Shown here piece by piece: positions 26,217 through 34,640 of a DNA stretch of 64,000 nt (its first letter is position 1; each line of letters opens with the position of its first letter). The stretch is taken from assembly GCF_900016645.1 (NCBI RefSeq), contig NZ_CDGJ01000058.1; one strand, written 5' to 3'. The stretch comes from Acididesulfobacillus acetoxydans (GTDB lineage: Bacteria > Bacillota > Desulfitobacteriia > Desulfitobacteriales > Desulfitobacteriaceae). The notes under the pieces are model-generated. The model did no database searches. It had not been told where the DNA came from and worked only from the letters and a program-made list of their open reading frames with translations. Position numbers and translations under genes: made by a program.

Positions 26217-26414
26217 GTGCTTGCGGTTCTCGTCATACTTGGTGTGGAAGGAATACCTCTGTATAAGCAGAAGAAACGGCGAGAGCTTATCGTCATGTCC
26301 GGGCTGCTTGGAATTTCTTTGCTCTTAGGGGTGAGCCGGTGGCTGGGGCTGCCCGGTCCGGCGGCGCTCTTGGAGTACGTCTTCGCCCCACTGGGGCGGG
26401 CAATTTTTAAGTAA
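26217..26414 (+). CDS. Small two-span membrane protein, GerD-type receptor subunit
   Basis: This 65-residue protein has two hydrophobic segments (about 1-13 and 25-43) around a basic loop (KQKKRRE). Small two-span D subunits of similar size are encoded in many ger operons and modulate receptor sensitivity. The position between the C and B genes supports this. The start is uncertain: GTG 26217 has no ribosome site at proper distance, and translation may be coupled to the C-subunit stop. Confidence 0.65.
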   Translation: MLAVLVILGVEGIPLYKQKKRRELIVMSGLLGISLLLGVSRWLGLPGPAALLEYVFAPLGRAIFK

Positions 26415-26781
26415 GCCCCCAGGCCGCATCAATGCGGCTGGGGAGTTAACCTACGAAGTCTTTATCCCAACCGGCCGGGACGGGCAGGTCGGACTAATCC
26501 AGGGCCGTGGAGTCATCCTGTGCCAGCGTGCGGCTCCGGCGCGCGGCGGGTAACAGCCCACTGAGCCGTTTGCTTATGAGGGAGACGGCAGAACCGAATC
26601 ACAAGGCGGAAGGGAGGAGTCTGCAGGGATTAGCGGGAGTTGAGAGAGTTCGGGGAGTTGACGGAGGATTTCGCAAGTTTACTGAAAGTTTCGAGAGCTT
26701 AGAGGAACATTCGGGAGTTGACCAAGAGTTTCAGAGGCTTTCACGGAGTTCTGGGGGCAGAGAGCGAAAGAAGGGGACCGG
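26415..26781. other. Gap inside the ger operon with hairpin and degenerate repeats
   Basis: A hairpin with stem GCCGCAT/ATGCGGC extended by CCCC/GGGG (26417-26443) follows the D-type gene and lacks a T run, so it is perhaps an attenuator or mRNA stabiliser. From 26620 to 26760 the words GGAGTTGA and AGTTT recur at irregular spacing, a decayed tandem repeat. No gene is supported. Confidence 0.5.
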
Positions 26782-27876
26782 ATGCCGGAGAAAGGGATTA
26801 TCAATTCCAAACAATTTGCCTGGTTGCTTTTTATCATCGTTACCTCAGTCTCCACCAGCCAGATACCGGCTATGCTGGTCGCCGCGGCGGGCAGGGATGC
26901 CTGGCTCTCGATTCTGGGCGGCTGGTTCATAAATATTTTGGTCGCCATTCTTTACGCTTATATGGGACTGCGCTTTCCGGGGGAAAATTTTGTCCAGTAC
27001 AGCATGACCCTCTTGGGAAAGTATCTGGGAAGAATCGTCGGCATCATTTTCCCGCTCTTTTTTCTCCTGGCCTGCGCGACTTTTCTTCGCGGCCTGAGCA
27101 GACTGGTCAACATCGCTTTTCTGCCGGATACCCCGTATGAAGTGATTTTGGTCAGCAATTTCCTGGTCAGCGCTTACATCGCCCGCAAAGGGATTGAAGT
27201 CAGCGCCCGGATGACCGAGGTTTTGGGGCCCTTGTTCTTCATCAGTGGGATTGTTTTGTTCCTCATGGTCATTCCTTTGATTGATATAAGCCGGCTCAAG
27301 CCTCAGTTTGCTAACGGGGTGATCCCCTCTCTGAAGGGCACGCCTCTGGCCCAGGCCTTTTTCGGACTCTGTATCATAATGGCCATGTTTATGCCGGTTT
27401 GCGACAGGCCGGAGAAAGCCTTCCGGGCTAAATTCGCCGCCATCAGTATGGGAACGCTCTTTGTCGGCATGCTGACGGCGTTCAGCACCGGCGTATTCGG
27501 AGTTGAGCAAACCAAGAATATGTATTCACCGGGACTTATGCTGGCCCGCATGGTCCATTTCGGTACGTATTTGGAAAGGATCGAGATCTTATGGATGGTG
27601 ATCCTGGTGGGAGCCGGTATCGTGGCTGCCGCTATTCTGCTTTGGGCTTTCAGCCTGGGGATCGCCCAACTGGCGGGGCTTAAAACCTATCAGCCTCTGG
27701 TTTACCCCGCGGCCTTGCTGGCATTGATGTTCGGACTGGTTTCTTTTCCGGGCAGCGGTGAGCAGTCAACTTTTACGCACTACACCTTTCCCCTCTTGGC
27801 CTTTGGGGTTGAGGTGGGTCTGGAAGTGTTCTTGCTCCTCACAGCCCTAATTTTGCGCAAGCGCGGGAGTGCCTAA
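26782..27876 (+). CDS. Spore germinant receptor B subunit, APC-type permease
   Basis: The 364-residue integral membrane protein has about ten spans and belongs to the GerAB/spore germination permease branch of the APC superfamily. It begins PEKGIINSKQFAWLLFII and has SGIVLFLMVIPLIDISRLKP in the middle. B subunits bind the germinant. The ribosome site is GGGACCGG just upstream of ATG 26782. The 367-base gap before it is unusual for a ger operon, so it may have separate expression. Confidence 0.93.
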   Translation: MPEKGIINSKQFAWLLFIIVTSVSTSQIPAMLVAAAGRDAWLSILGGWFINILVAILYAYMGLRFPGENFVQYSMTLLGKYLGRIVGIIFPLFFLLACATFLRGLSRLVNIAFLPDTPYEVILVSNFLVSAYIARKGIEVSARMTEVLGPLFFISGIVLFLMVIPLIDISRLKPQFANGVIPSLKGTPLAQAFFGLCIIMAMFMPVCDRPEKAFRAKFAAISMGTLFVGMLTAFSTGVFGVEQTKNMYSPGLMLARMVHFGTYLERIEILWMVILVGAGIVAAAILLWAFSLGIAQLAGLKTYQPLVYPAALLALMFGLVSFPGSGEQSTFTHYTFPLLAFGVEVGLEVFLLLTALILRKRGSA

Positions 27877-27973
27877 GATCCGCCCCGAACACTTCTTGGG
27901 CGGCTGTACTTTTTCCGACGAGTCCGCCGCAGATCAGGGTGGGGCGAACTGTCTTCCTGTCCGTATACTCTCC

Positions 27974-28153
27974 TTACACTTTTTTGCCGGGCAGAACAGG
28001 GGGCTCGGAGCGGGCTTTGTCCATGGCATTCCTCACCCGGTTGTTGTATTTGGCGAACAGTTTGGTTTGAAAGATATAGAAGATTAGGGAACCCGCCATA
28101 ATGATGGCCAGGCCGGTGGCGACCGCCAGGATATTACTGAGACCGCCGATCAT
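27974..28153 (-). CDS. Small single-span membrane protein, convergent to ger operon
   Basis: This 59-residue protein is encoded on the minus strand from ATG 28153, with AGAGGTG 9 bases upstream, to TAA 27974. It begins MIGGLSNILAVATGLAIIMA, continues with a hydrophobic segment (to about residue 30) and ends in a charged tail (ARSEPPVLPGKKV). Composition and ribosome site support a real gene. I do not recognise the family. It ends about 100 bases from the germination permease gene, in the convergent orientation. Confidence 0.65.
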   Translation of the reverse strand: MIGGLSNILAVATGLAIIMAGSLIFYIFQTKLFAKYNNRVRNAMDKARSEPPVLPGKKV

Positions 28154-28422
28154 TGTGCAACACCTCTTCTGATCAGGATTTAGATCTGCGTCAGGGTCAG
28201 ATTCGATCTCTTTCGTGACTGTAATGCATGAGCGGAATGTAATTGAGGATTTGGGGGCTGGGACCGCTGGTGTTTTCTCAGCTATAGGGTACCCAAGCCA
28301 GTGTTGTCCCAGCTATAGAGTACCTAAAAGGAACGGTTTCATGCACGGCGGTTTCCGGCAGGCACGCATTCCGGTTCCCCAAGAAAATCAAATTGCTAAG
28401 GAAAACCTTTTGCCATAGGAAA
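28154..28422. other. Intergenic, short direct repeat
   Basis: CAGCTATAGGGTACC (28278-28292) and CAGCTATAGAGTACC (28310-28324) differ at one base. No gene is supported. Confidence 0.5.
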
Positions 28423-28449
28423 GCCCCGCACGCCGGGAGCGTGCGGGGC
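28423..28449 (-). terminator. Terminator of the GlcNAc PTS transcript
   Basis: A perfect 11-bp stem, GCCCCGCACGC with GCGTGCGGGGC and loop CGGGA, is followed on the minus strand by CTTTCC. Confidence 0.75.
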
Positions 28450-28547
28450 AGGCAGTCAACGGTTGACGGAGCGGGGTGCAAAAAGTCCGGAATCGGTCCC
28501 TTCGTCGGGAGCGTGCGGGGCAGCAGTCAGCGGTTGACGGAGCGGGC
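28434..28547 (-). repeat. Duplicated 3' end of the PTS-associated gene
   Basis: About 41 bases (CGGGAGCGTGCGGGGCAG to GGTTGACGGAGCGGG) occur at 28434-28475 and again at 28507-28547. The second copy covers the last codons of the adjacent gene, so the gene end and half of its terminator were duplicated. Confidence 0.85.
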
Positions 28548-29456
28548 CATGCGCGCGTAGGTGTGTCTCTTTCCTCTTATCGTGATGGAGTAAGCCATGA
28601 TGTTTTCCGGGGTGGCTATGCCCAAAAAAGCTCCGGCGTCTCCCAGGTGATGCAAGTCGGTGCCTGTCATTTTACACATTAAGGCAATTTGACGCAGAGT
28701 CTGCGGATCGGCACCTTCCTGGGAGGTGCCAATGACTGTCAGCGTCAGCGCCCCCAGGCTGTGCGCCCGGTCGACCAGAGACTTCGCGTATTCAACTGTA
28801 AGGCCGGGGACGGTGCCCGGGGCCGGCAGGAGGATGATGTCGGCACCGGCCGCGACGAATTCCGCGACGTCCTCGTGGTTAATCAGGTTGGCTCCAGCTT
28901 CGTGACGCGAGCCGGCGGCGTGCATCTTTCCCGCGCCCAGGATAATTTTCCTGCCCAAAGCGTCCCGGATTGCCCGCAGGGAGCGGGAGATAGCCCGATT
29001 GGAGACGCCGCTGCCGGGGTTGCCCGTGAGCATGATCAAGCGGGTGCCCTGGCGGCAGGCTTCGCGAGCTGTGTCAGCGCTGGCCAGCCGTCCCGGAGGG
29101 AGCGGACGAATCTCCCCCAGAGTTTCTTGGTCCGGATCTACCGGTTCGAGGTTAATCCCGATAAGGCGGCCGGTGAGCCTTTCTAGGTTCTGAATCACCG
29201 AGTCTTCATTACGCGAAGTCGCGGGCAAGCCCTGAAAGACGGGGGCATAAACATCAAAGAAGTTTAACAGAAGAATGTCGGCCCCGAAGGCGGCGGCCAG
29301 CTCCGCGTTGCTGACCGACATCAGGACAGGCTGAAGGGCACCGATAATTTCGGCTACGAGTGTCCGGCCCTCGGCGGCGGCTATTCCTTCGAGGATCTCT
29401 TGCGCGGACATGTGGCGAAAGTCCGAGGCCGAACAATCGAGTACTCTTTTTGCCAT
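28527..29456 (-). CDS. PTS-associated TIM-barrel-like protein (DUF7916 / PEP phosphonomutase-like)
   Basis: This 309-residue protein begins MAKRVLDCSASDFRHMSAQE. It contains FGADILLLNFFDVYAPVFQG (about 65-85), MLTGNPGSGVSNRAI and AGADIILLPAPGTVPGL, repeated strand-helix elements that look like a barrel. I know such proteins only as PTS-neighbour genes given names like DUF7916 or PEP phosphonomutase, and the activity is unknown. The start at 29456 is preferred to 29528 because of a GGGAGA ribosome site and clean conservation from MAKRV. It lies 117 bases downstream of the GlcNAc EIICB gene in the same transcript. Confidence 0.6.
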   Translation of the reverse strand: MAKRVLDCSASDFRHMSAQEILEGIAAAEGRTLVAEIIGALQPVLMSVSNAELAAAFGADILLLNFFDVYAPVFQGLPATSRNEDSVIQNLERLTGRLIGINLEPVDPDQETLGEIRPLPPGRLASADTAREACRQGTRLIMLTGNPGSGVSNRAISRSLRAIRDALGRKIILGAGKMHAAGSRHEAGANLINHEDVAEFVAAGADIILLPAPGTVPGLTVEYAKSLVDRAHSLGALTLTVIGTSQEGADPQTLRQIALMCKMTGTDLHHLGDAGAFLGIATPENIMAYSITIRGKRHTYARMARSVNR

Positions 29457-29573
29457 ATTGTTCTTCTCCCTTCTAAAGTGAATGTATGGCCGTCGCGTGC
29501 GCGGCGTTGAACTGGGCCGATGTGTCATGCCCTAGGTGGTTGGGATTATGAGGCGGGTCATTAGGTGCGGGCT

Positions 29574-30968
29574 CTACTTTTTCATGAGGGATTTGATGTG
29601 GGTCACCAGTGGATCGGCGACCGTGCCGACGACGATCTGGAAGTTATTGCCGCCCATTTTCATGATACCCGTGGCGCCGATTTGCTTGAGGCGGTTCTCG
29701 TCAATTTTATTTGGATCCTTGACGGTCAGCCTGATCCGAGTGACACAGGCATCGATGACGTTAATGTTTTCCTTGTCACCGATGGCTGCCAGGATGTCCC
29801 CGGCCCGGCCGGCGAGTTCGCTGTTGCCCAATCCTGACAGGGTCACGGATTCTTCGTCATCTACGCGTCCGGGAGTGGGCAAGTCGAATTTTTTAATAAA
29901 GAAGACAAAGAGGAAATAGTAAATCGCACCGTAGAGTAAGCCGATCGGAATCAACAGATAGGGCTTGGTCGAGATGCCCCAATTCAGTACGTAGTCGATC
30001 AGACCCGCTGAGAAGCCGAAGCCGGCGTGGATCCCCAAGGCCGTGCACAAAGCAAGGGAGGTGCCGGTGAGAAAGGCGTGAATGAGGTAGAGCCCCGGCG
30101 CCAGGAACATGAAAGAAAACTCGATGGGTTCCGTAATGCCAGTGAGGAAGGAAGTAAAGGCAATACCGAGCAGCATTCCTGTGACAGCTTTGCGGTTTTC
30201 CTTTTTGGCGGTTGTAATCATGGCCAGAGCGGCCGCTGGGAGGCCAAACATCATGATGGGGAAGAATCCGGTCATGAAGGTTCCGGCCGTGGGATCGTGC
30301 GCAAAAAAGCGGGTGAGATCCCCGGTCACGACTTTGCCGGCCGGTGTCGTAAAGGTGCCAAATTGGAACCAAACGAGGGAATTAATAACGTGATGAAGGC
30401 CAAAAGGCAGGAGCAGACGGTTCAAGAGTCCGAAGAAGAAGGCCCCGATGGTGCCGGAAGAGGCGATGGTATTGCCGACGGCGTTGATTCCGTTTTGCAC
30501 CAGGGGCCAAACGTAGCCCATGATCACACCCAGAATCAAGGTTGTCAGAGAGGTTAGGATCGGAACAAAACGTTTTCCCCCGAAGAAGCCGAGAAAGTCC
30601 GGCAACTTAGTCGCTTTAAAACGATTGTAGAGGTAACCTGACAGAATGCCTACCAAGATACCGGCTAAGACCCCCATGTCGATGGTCTTGTTAAAAGTCA
30701 CGGCCACTTTTGTCAGGACAAAGTACCCGACGGTGGCGGCGAGCCCCGCGACGCCATTGTTGTCTTCGGCCAGACCAATCGCGATGCCTATGGCAAAGAT
30801 TAGGGCCAAATTACCGAAAATGGCGTTCCCGGCTTCACTCATCCAGGGAAGATTGAAGACATCGGGTTGTCCGAGCCGAAGCAGCAGGGCGGCCGCAGGC
30901 AATACGGCGACAGGGGTCATTAACGCTTTGCCCAGTCTTTGAGCGTTTGCCAAAGCTTTGTTAGCCAT
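29574..30968 (-). CDS. PTS N-acetylglucosamine-type EIICB component
   Basis: This membrane permease and phosphotransfer protein (464 residues) most likely takes up GlcNAc as GlcNAc-6-P. The EIIC domain (about 1-370) has GKALMTPVAVLPAAALLLRLG, LPFGLHHVINSLVWFQFG and GITEPIEFSFMF. The EIIB domain (about 390-464) has the phosphorylated cysteine in INVIDACVTRIRLTV. There is no fused EIIA; a separate one is at 32599. MurNAc or glucose uptake are alternatives. ATG 30968 has GGGAGGGAG upstream. Control is by the antitermination leader at 31286-31401. Confidence 0.92.
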   Translation of the reverse strand: MANKALANAQRLGKALMTPVAVLPAAALLLRLGQPDVFNLPWMSEAGNAIFGNLALIFAIGIAIGLAEDNNGVAGLAATVGYFVLTKVAVTFNKTIDMGVLAGILVGILSGYLYNRFKATKLPDFLGFFGGKRFVPILTSLTTLILGVIMGYVWPLVQNGINAVGNTIASSGTIGAFFFGLLNRLLLPFGLHHVINSLVWFQFGTFTTPAGKVVTGDLTRFFAHDPTAGTFMTGFFPIMMFGLPAAALAMITTAKKENRKAVTGMLLGIAFTSFLTGITEPIEFSFMFLAPGLYLIHAFLTGTSLALCTALGIHAGFGFSAGLIDYVLNWGISTKPYLLIPIGLLYGAIYYFLFVFFIKKFDLPTPGRVDDEESVTLSGLGNSELAGRAGDILAAIGDKENINVIDACVTRIRLTVKDPNKIDENRLKQIGATGIMKMGGNNFQIVVGTVADPLVTHIKSLMKK

Positions 30969-31006
30969 AAATCTCCCTCCCATTTTTCATCATAATCATG
31001 ACTTAT

Positions 31007-31039
31007 ATTAATTCGGTTTCGTACGCCAACCAAATTAAT
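31007..31039. promoter_or_regulatory. Inverted repeat in the EIICB leader
   Basis: ATTAATT(C)GGTT at 31007-31018 mirrors AACC(A)AATTAAT at 31028-31039. The repeat is about 40 bases upstream of the EIICB start and could be an operator or a leader hairpin. It has no T run. Confidence 0.45.
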
Positions 31040-31139
31040 AACAGCGGAAAAACAGACACGAACGGAGACAGGGCGGAGAAAAGAACATTGGTGTGAAAAA
31101 AGAGAACTGTCGGGAAAAAAAACCAAGGTGAAAAAAATA

Positions 31140-31240
31140 ATTTGAAAAGAAGAATAATTTGCAGAAGCAAAAACAGCGGTACTAAAAGAAAGCGACGGTG
31201 CTAAAAGAAAATAGCGGTGCTAAAAGAAAGCAAAAGCAGT
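31140..31240. repeat. Degenerate A-rich repeats in the EIICB leader
   Basis: GGTRCTAAAAGAAA recurs at about 31178, 31198 and 31216, roughly every 19 bases, within purine-rich sequence. It is part of the long leader between the antitermination module and the gene. Confidence 0.6.
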
Positions 31241-31285
31241 GGTCCCGAGGGAAAAAGACTGAGGCGCAAAAAAACAAAATGAGCC

Positions 31286-31315
31286 GAGCAGGGAAAAATT
31301 TAACTTTCCCAGCTC
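31286..31315 (-). terminator. Leader terminator of the GlcNAc PTS operon
   Basis: On the minus strand GAGC(T)GGGAAA pairs with TTTCCC(T)GCTC around an 8-base loop and is followed by GGCTCATTTTGTTTTTTT. It lies about 320 bases before the EIICB gene and overlaps the antiterminator element. Confidence 0.85.
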
Positions 31316-31341
31316 ATGCCCATTGCGGTAACACGCTGTAG
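31312..31341 (-). promoter_or_regulatory. RNA antiterminator (RAT) for a GlcT-type protein
   Basis: The minus-strand transcript reads GCGTGTTACCGCAATGGGCA followed by TGAGCTGGG. This matches the GlcT-type element (GTGTTACTG ... GGCATGAG) and overlaps the 5' arm of the terminator, so the two folds are mutually exclusive. Confidence 0.8.
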
Positions 31342-31372
31342 TGTGCTATAAAGAATATTGACTTATGTCTGC

Positions 31373-31401
31373 ATTATAACTTTATTCCTTGGGGCTGTCA
31401 A
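31373..31401 (-). promoter_or_regulatory. Sigma-A promoter of the GlcNAc PTS operon
   Basis: On the minus strand TTGACA (31401-31396) and TATAAT (31378-31373) have a 17-base spacer. This perfect consensus fits a promoter whose control occurs after initiation. A weaker divergent TTGACT/TTTATT pair (31358-31386, plus strand) overlaps it and may serve the antiterminator gene. Confidence 0.85.
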
Positions 31402-31504
31402 CCGGACCGGACTGTTTTGGCCTGCTTTTGACCAAGAGGCTCCGGATTCAGTCAGGCCGGTACCCTGCGAGTCGAACCTTGAGAATTAGAACGGTGGGAA
31501 GAAT

Positions 31505-32362
31505 ATGGGAATGCCAGACAAATATACGGTGCATAAAGCGTTTAACAATAACGTCCTCTGGGTTACGGACGGTCAGCAGGAGAAAGTCCTCCTGGGCAAA
31601 GGGATAGGTTTCGGCCTGCGTGCAGGCGATGCTTTCCAGGACGGCGCCTTAATCGAGAAGGTTTTTACCCTGGAGGACGAGAACAGGCAGAAGTTCTCGG
31701 AGCTTATCACTCAAGTGGATGCCAAGACGGTGGGCCTGTGTGAAGAGGTCATTTTCATGTTCAGCCGTGAACTCAACGAAGAGCTTGATCAAAAGATCCA
31801 CGTGTCATTGACGGATCACATTGCTTTTGCCCTGCATAGGCTCAGGCAGCATGACGAAATCGTCAATCCTTTTCTCATCGAAACTGAGACACTTTATCCC
31901 CGGGAATATGCCCTCGCGCTTAAAGCGGCCGCCATTTTAGAAAAGGGGACCGCTGTCCGGATCCCGGATGGCGAGATCGGGTTCATTGCTCTGCACATTC
32001 ACTCCGCGCGTAACCAGGGCAAACTATCCAACACGATTAAATACGCTTTTCTGGCAAACTCCATCTGCGAGCTGGTGGAGGATAAACTGGGTCTGGAGAT
32101 TGACAAGACTTCGTTGGATTATGCCCGTTTCGTGACCCACATCCGCTTCACGGTGGAGAGGCTTCTTAAGGGAGCGCTCATCAAGAACAGGCTGCTGAAA
32201 AGCATAAAACGGGAATATAAAGAGTCTTACGCTATTGCCAAAAAAGTAGCGGTTCTGCTGGAAGAAACGATTGGGAAGAAGGTGGTCCCCGATGAAGTCG
32301 GGTACATTGCTGTGCATATCGAAAAACTGAGGGATGCCGAGAGAAGGGTAGGGGGCAAATGA
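31505..32362 (+). CDS. BglG/GlcT-family transcription antiterminator
   Basis: This 285-residue protein has an N-terminal RNA-binding domain (YTVHKAFNNNVLWVTDG ... LGKGIGFGLRAGDAF, residues 5-60) and two PTS regulation domains with conserved histidines (PRD1 around DHIAFALHRL and ALHIHSARN, PRD2 around VTHIRFTVERLL and AVHIEKLRD). Such proteins are phosphorylated by their cognate EIIB and by HPr, and when active they stabilise the RAT hairpin. It lies between two promoters that each carry a RAT, at 31312 and 32511, so both are likely targets. The closest characterised relative is GlcT. Confidence 0.92.
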   Translation: MGMPDKYTVHKAFNNNVLWVTDGQQEKVLLGKGIGFGLRAGDAFQDGALIEKVFTLEDENRQKFSELITQVDAKTVGLCEEVIFMFSRELNEELDQKIHVSLTDHIAFALHRLRQHDEIVNPFLIETETLYPREYALALKAAAILEKGTAVRIPDGEIGFIALHIHSARNQGKLSNTIKYAFLANSICELVEDKLGLEIDKTSLDYARFVTHIRFTVERLLKGALIKNRLLKSIKREYKESYAIAKKVAVLLEETIGKKVVPDEVGYIAVHIEKLRDAERRVGGK

Positions 32363-32365
32363 GAA

Positions 32366-32431
32366 ATTTGCGGGAGCAAGGAGAGGAATTTATGGGAGCA
32401 AGGAGAGGGATTTACGGGAGCAAGGAGAGGA
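32366..32431 (+). repeat. Three 22-bp tandem repeats
   Basis: Units at 32366, 32388 and 32410 share ATTTAYGGGAGCAAGGAGAG plus two purines. They follow the antiterminator stop codon directly. Confidence 0.95.
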
Positions 32432-32470
32432 TAAGCTATAAGCTAAATGAGCAGGTGCTCTTTATGCGTG

Positions 32471-32499
32471 TTGACAGATGGTGCCGGGGTTACTATACT
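32471..32499 (+). promoter_or_regulatory. Sigma-A promoter of the EIIA operon
   Basis: TTGACA (32471-32476) and TATACT (32494-32499) have a 17-base spacer. Transcription would start near 32506, just before the second RAT. Confidence 0.88.
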
Positions 32500-32510
32500 A
32501 GAAGCATCGA

Positions 32511-32557
32511 CGTGTCACTGTTAAGACAGGCACGAGTTGCAAAAACTCGTGCTTTTT
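32511..32557 (+). promoter_or_regulatory. RAT antiterminator overlapping a leader terminator
   Basis: CGTGTCACTGTTAAGACAGG followed by CACGAGTT matches the element at 31312 (GTGTYACYG ... GGCAYGAGYTG). Its 3' half is the 5' arm of the terminator GCACGAGTT/AACTCGTGC (32530-32552), which is followed by TTTTT. This is a complete antitermination switch. Confidence 0.88.
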
Positions 32558-32598
32558 AGTTTTTGTAATACACGACGGATTACAACGGAGGAATGAAA

Positions 32599-33078
32599 AT
32601 GTTGAATATCTTCAAGAAACCTTACGAACTTGTGGCTCCGGTCAGCGGCAAGCTTTTGCAGCTCGCACAGGTACCGGACCCGGTGTTTGCCCAAAAAATG
32701 GCGGGAGACGGGATCGCGATTGAGGCAGAGGGAGACATCGTCCTGGCTCCGGCAGACGGTAAGCTGAGCTTTATTTTCCGCACAAATCACGCTTTTGGCA
32801 TGGTTTTGGGCAATGGCTTGGAAATACTTGTTCACGTCGGCATGGACACCGTCACACTTAATGGCGAGGGCTTTGAAAGATTGGCCGAGGAGGGGGTCAC
32901 GCTGCGAGCGGGAGATCCGGTTCTCAAAATACAGCGGAAGACTTTGACCGAGAAAGGAATGTCTTTCGTCACTCCGGTGGTCATATCCAATGCCGATAAA
33001 GTAGCTGAGATGCGACCGGGTGACCGACCTGTTGTTGAAGCCGGCAGGGATGTGGTCCTCAGATACCGGCTCAAGTAG
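32599..33078 (+). CDS. PTS EIIA component, glucose/GlcNAc family
   Basis: The 159-residue stand-alone EIIA-Glc-type protein receives phosphate from HPr and passes it to EIIB. Conserved features are LVAPVSGKLL at the N-terminus, MAGDGIAIEAEGDIVLAPADG, and the active-site histidine in EILVHVGMDTV (about residue 81). ATG 32599 is preferred over 32593 because GGAGG ends 7 bases before it. It would serve the EIICB at 29574, which lacks its own EIIA. nagA follows after 194 bases. Confidence 0.93.
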   Translation: MLNIFKKPYELVAPVSGKLLQLAQVPDPVFAQKMAGDGIAIEAEGDIVLAPADGKLSFIFRTNHAFGMVLGNGLEILVHVGMDTVTLNGEGFERLAEEGVTLRAGDPVLKIQRKTLTEKGMSFVTPVVISNADKVAEMRPGDRPVVEAGRDVVLRYRLK

Positions 33079-33272
33079 ACGGCTTGGGCATTTTTGGCTG
33101 AAGCAGAGGCCTTCTGCTTAATGTCCTTGGAGGAGACGCGGGATTACTTCGGCAAGTTTCGGTATAGCCTGGGGACGAACGGTCGGTTCTATACAGGCGG
33201 TCTGCAGATAGTTTTTGCACAGCCCGCTATTTGCCTAAGAGGTTGAGTTTATGATGAGCCGGAGGCGCGGAA

Positions 33273-34490
33273 ATGAAGAACATGAAAATCGGTGGTGCGC
33301 GATTGGTTTTGCCGGATGGGGTTTACCCGGACGGCGAGGTTTGGTTTTCCGGAGGGAAAATTGACCGGGTCCTGCGCTCGAGGGCACCTGGCCCGAGTCC
33401 CGAGGTCGAGTGGGATCTGAATGGTGACTTTTTGGTTCCGGGTTTAATCGATACCCATGTGCACGGGGCCGGCGGTTTTGATACGATGGACGGGACCACC
33501 GCCGCGTTGGATGCTGTTCGCGGCGCTCTCCTCCGAGAGGGCACGACCGCTTTTTTGGCGACAACCATGTCGGCAGCTCCGGGGGAGATTCTGCAAGTGC
33601 TCTCAGAATTGAGGGCGCGTTTCGCGGCGAACGCCGGGGCGGGCCGTGCCGGGGAAAATTTCTGCCGTGCAGAGGACCGAGCGACGGCGGGGGCGGAGTT
33701 CCTGGGGGTTCACCTGGAAGGGCCGTTTTTGTCTCCGAATTATAAGGGAGCTCAGGCGGCAGAGGGAATTTGGCCGGAAGATTCGGTCGGAGCGGCCGAT
33801 TTTGTGCGGCGGATTGTGCATGACTATCCCGGACTGGTGCGCATCCTAACTTTAGCGCCTGAACGGCCCGATGCCCGGGAACTGATAGAGGCTTGCAGGG
33901 ATGGCGGAATCCTTCCGTCCGCCGGCCACACGTCCGCTTCTTATGACAAGATGCTGGAGGCTGCGGGTTGGGGCCTGGCCCGGGTAACGCACGCTTTCAA
34001 CGCCATGCCCGGAATTCATCACCGGGAGCCCGGTCTTTTGACGGCCTCCCTGATGGATGACAGAATCTCGCTTGAGCTCATAGCGGACGGCGTTCACATC
34101 CACCCCAGTATTCTTCAACTGGTATTGCGTCTTAAGGCGGACGAAAGTGTGGTCCTGGTGTCGGATGGAACCCGTGCGGTGGGGATGCCGGATGGGGAGT
34201 ATGAACTGGGGGGGCAGCGGACCTTCGTTCAGCGCGGAGTGGCCCGTTTGGCAGACGGCACTATCGCAGGCAGTGCCTTTCCCTTGCTCCAGGGCTTGCG
34301 GGTTTTGAGGGCGGCGCATTATCCCGTGCATTTGGCCGTGCGGGCAGCTACTCTCAATCCGGCTAGGATGTTGGGAGTGGATAGTAGGCTGGGAAGCCTG
34401 TCAGTGGGCAAAGAAGCCACTTTCCTGCGCCTGTCGTCCGAATTTGACCTCCGTCAAGTCTGGCTGCGCGGAGAGCCGGTGTTCGATTAA
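33273..34490 (+). CDS. nagA: N-acetylglucosamine-6-phosphate deacetylase
   Basis: NagA hydrolyses GlcNAc-6-P to GlcN-6-P and acetate. The 405-residue amidohydrolase has metal-binding elements PGLIDTHVHGAGGFD (about 56-70), GVHLEGPFLSP (about 145), AGHTSASYD (about 215), THAFNAMPGIHHREPG (about 240) and VSDGTRAVGMPDGEY (about 295). GGAGG lies before ATG 33273. It stands in the order EIIA-nagA-nagB-HPr and can also process the MurQ product. A short unaligned insert (about 115-140) is the only oddity. Confidence 0.95.
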   Translation: MKNMKIGGARLVLPDGVYPDGEVWFSGGKIDRVLRSRAPGPSPEVEWDLNGDFLVPGLIDTHVHGAGGFDTMDGTTAALDAVRGALLREGTTAFLATTMSAAPGEILQVLSELRARFAANAGAGRAGENFCRAEDRATAGAEFLGVHLEGPFLSPNYKGAQAAEGIWPEDSVGAADFVRRIVHDYPGLVRILTLAPERPDARELIEACRDGGILPSAGHTSASYDKMLEAAGWGLARVTHAFNAMPGIHHREPGLLTASLMDDRISLELIADGVHIHPSILQLVLRLKADESVVLVSDGTRAVGMPDGEYELGGQRTFVQRGVARLADGTIAGSAFPLLQGLRVLRAAHYPVHLAVRAATLNPARMLGVDSRLGSLSVGKEATFLRLSSEFDLRQVWLRGEPVFD

Positions 34491-34640
34491 ACTGAGGAGA
34501 GACAGCGAGTGTGATGAGAAAGATAGGGGTAAAGACGGAGCAAGTATTCGATCAGAGCGTGTAGAGACGGGTTGCCGGACGGCGCAGATGTCGGACGGAC
34601 TTTACGGCTGAGAGGATGAAAACGAAGGAGGCGGCAGAAC

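Noticed and set aside
26600..26760. TRAP-binding GAG repeat array
   Set aside because: GAG words are spaced irregularly by 5-20 bases rather than 2-3, and they lie in the ger operon. Other purine-rich repeats (32366, 59815) fail in the same way.
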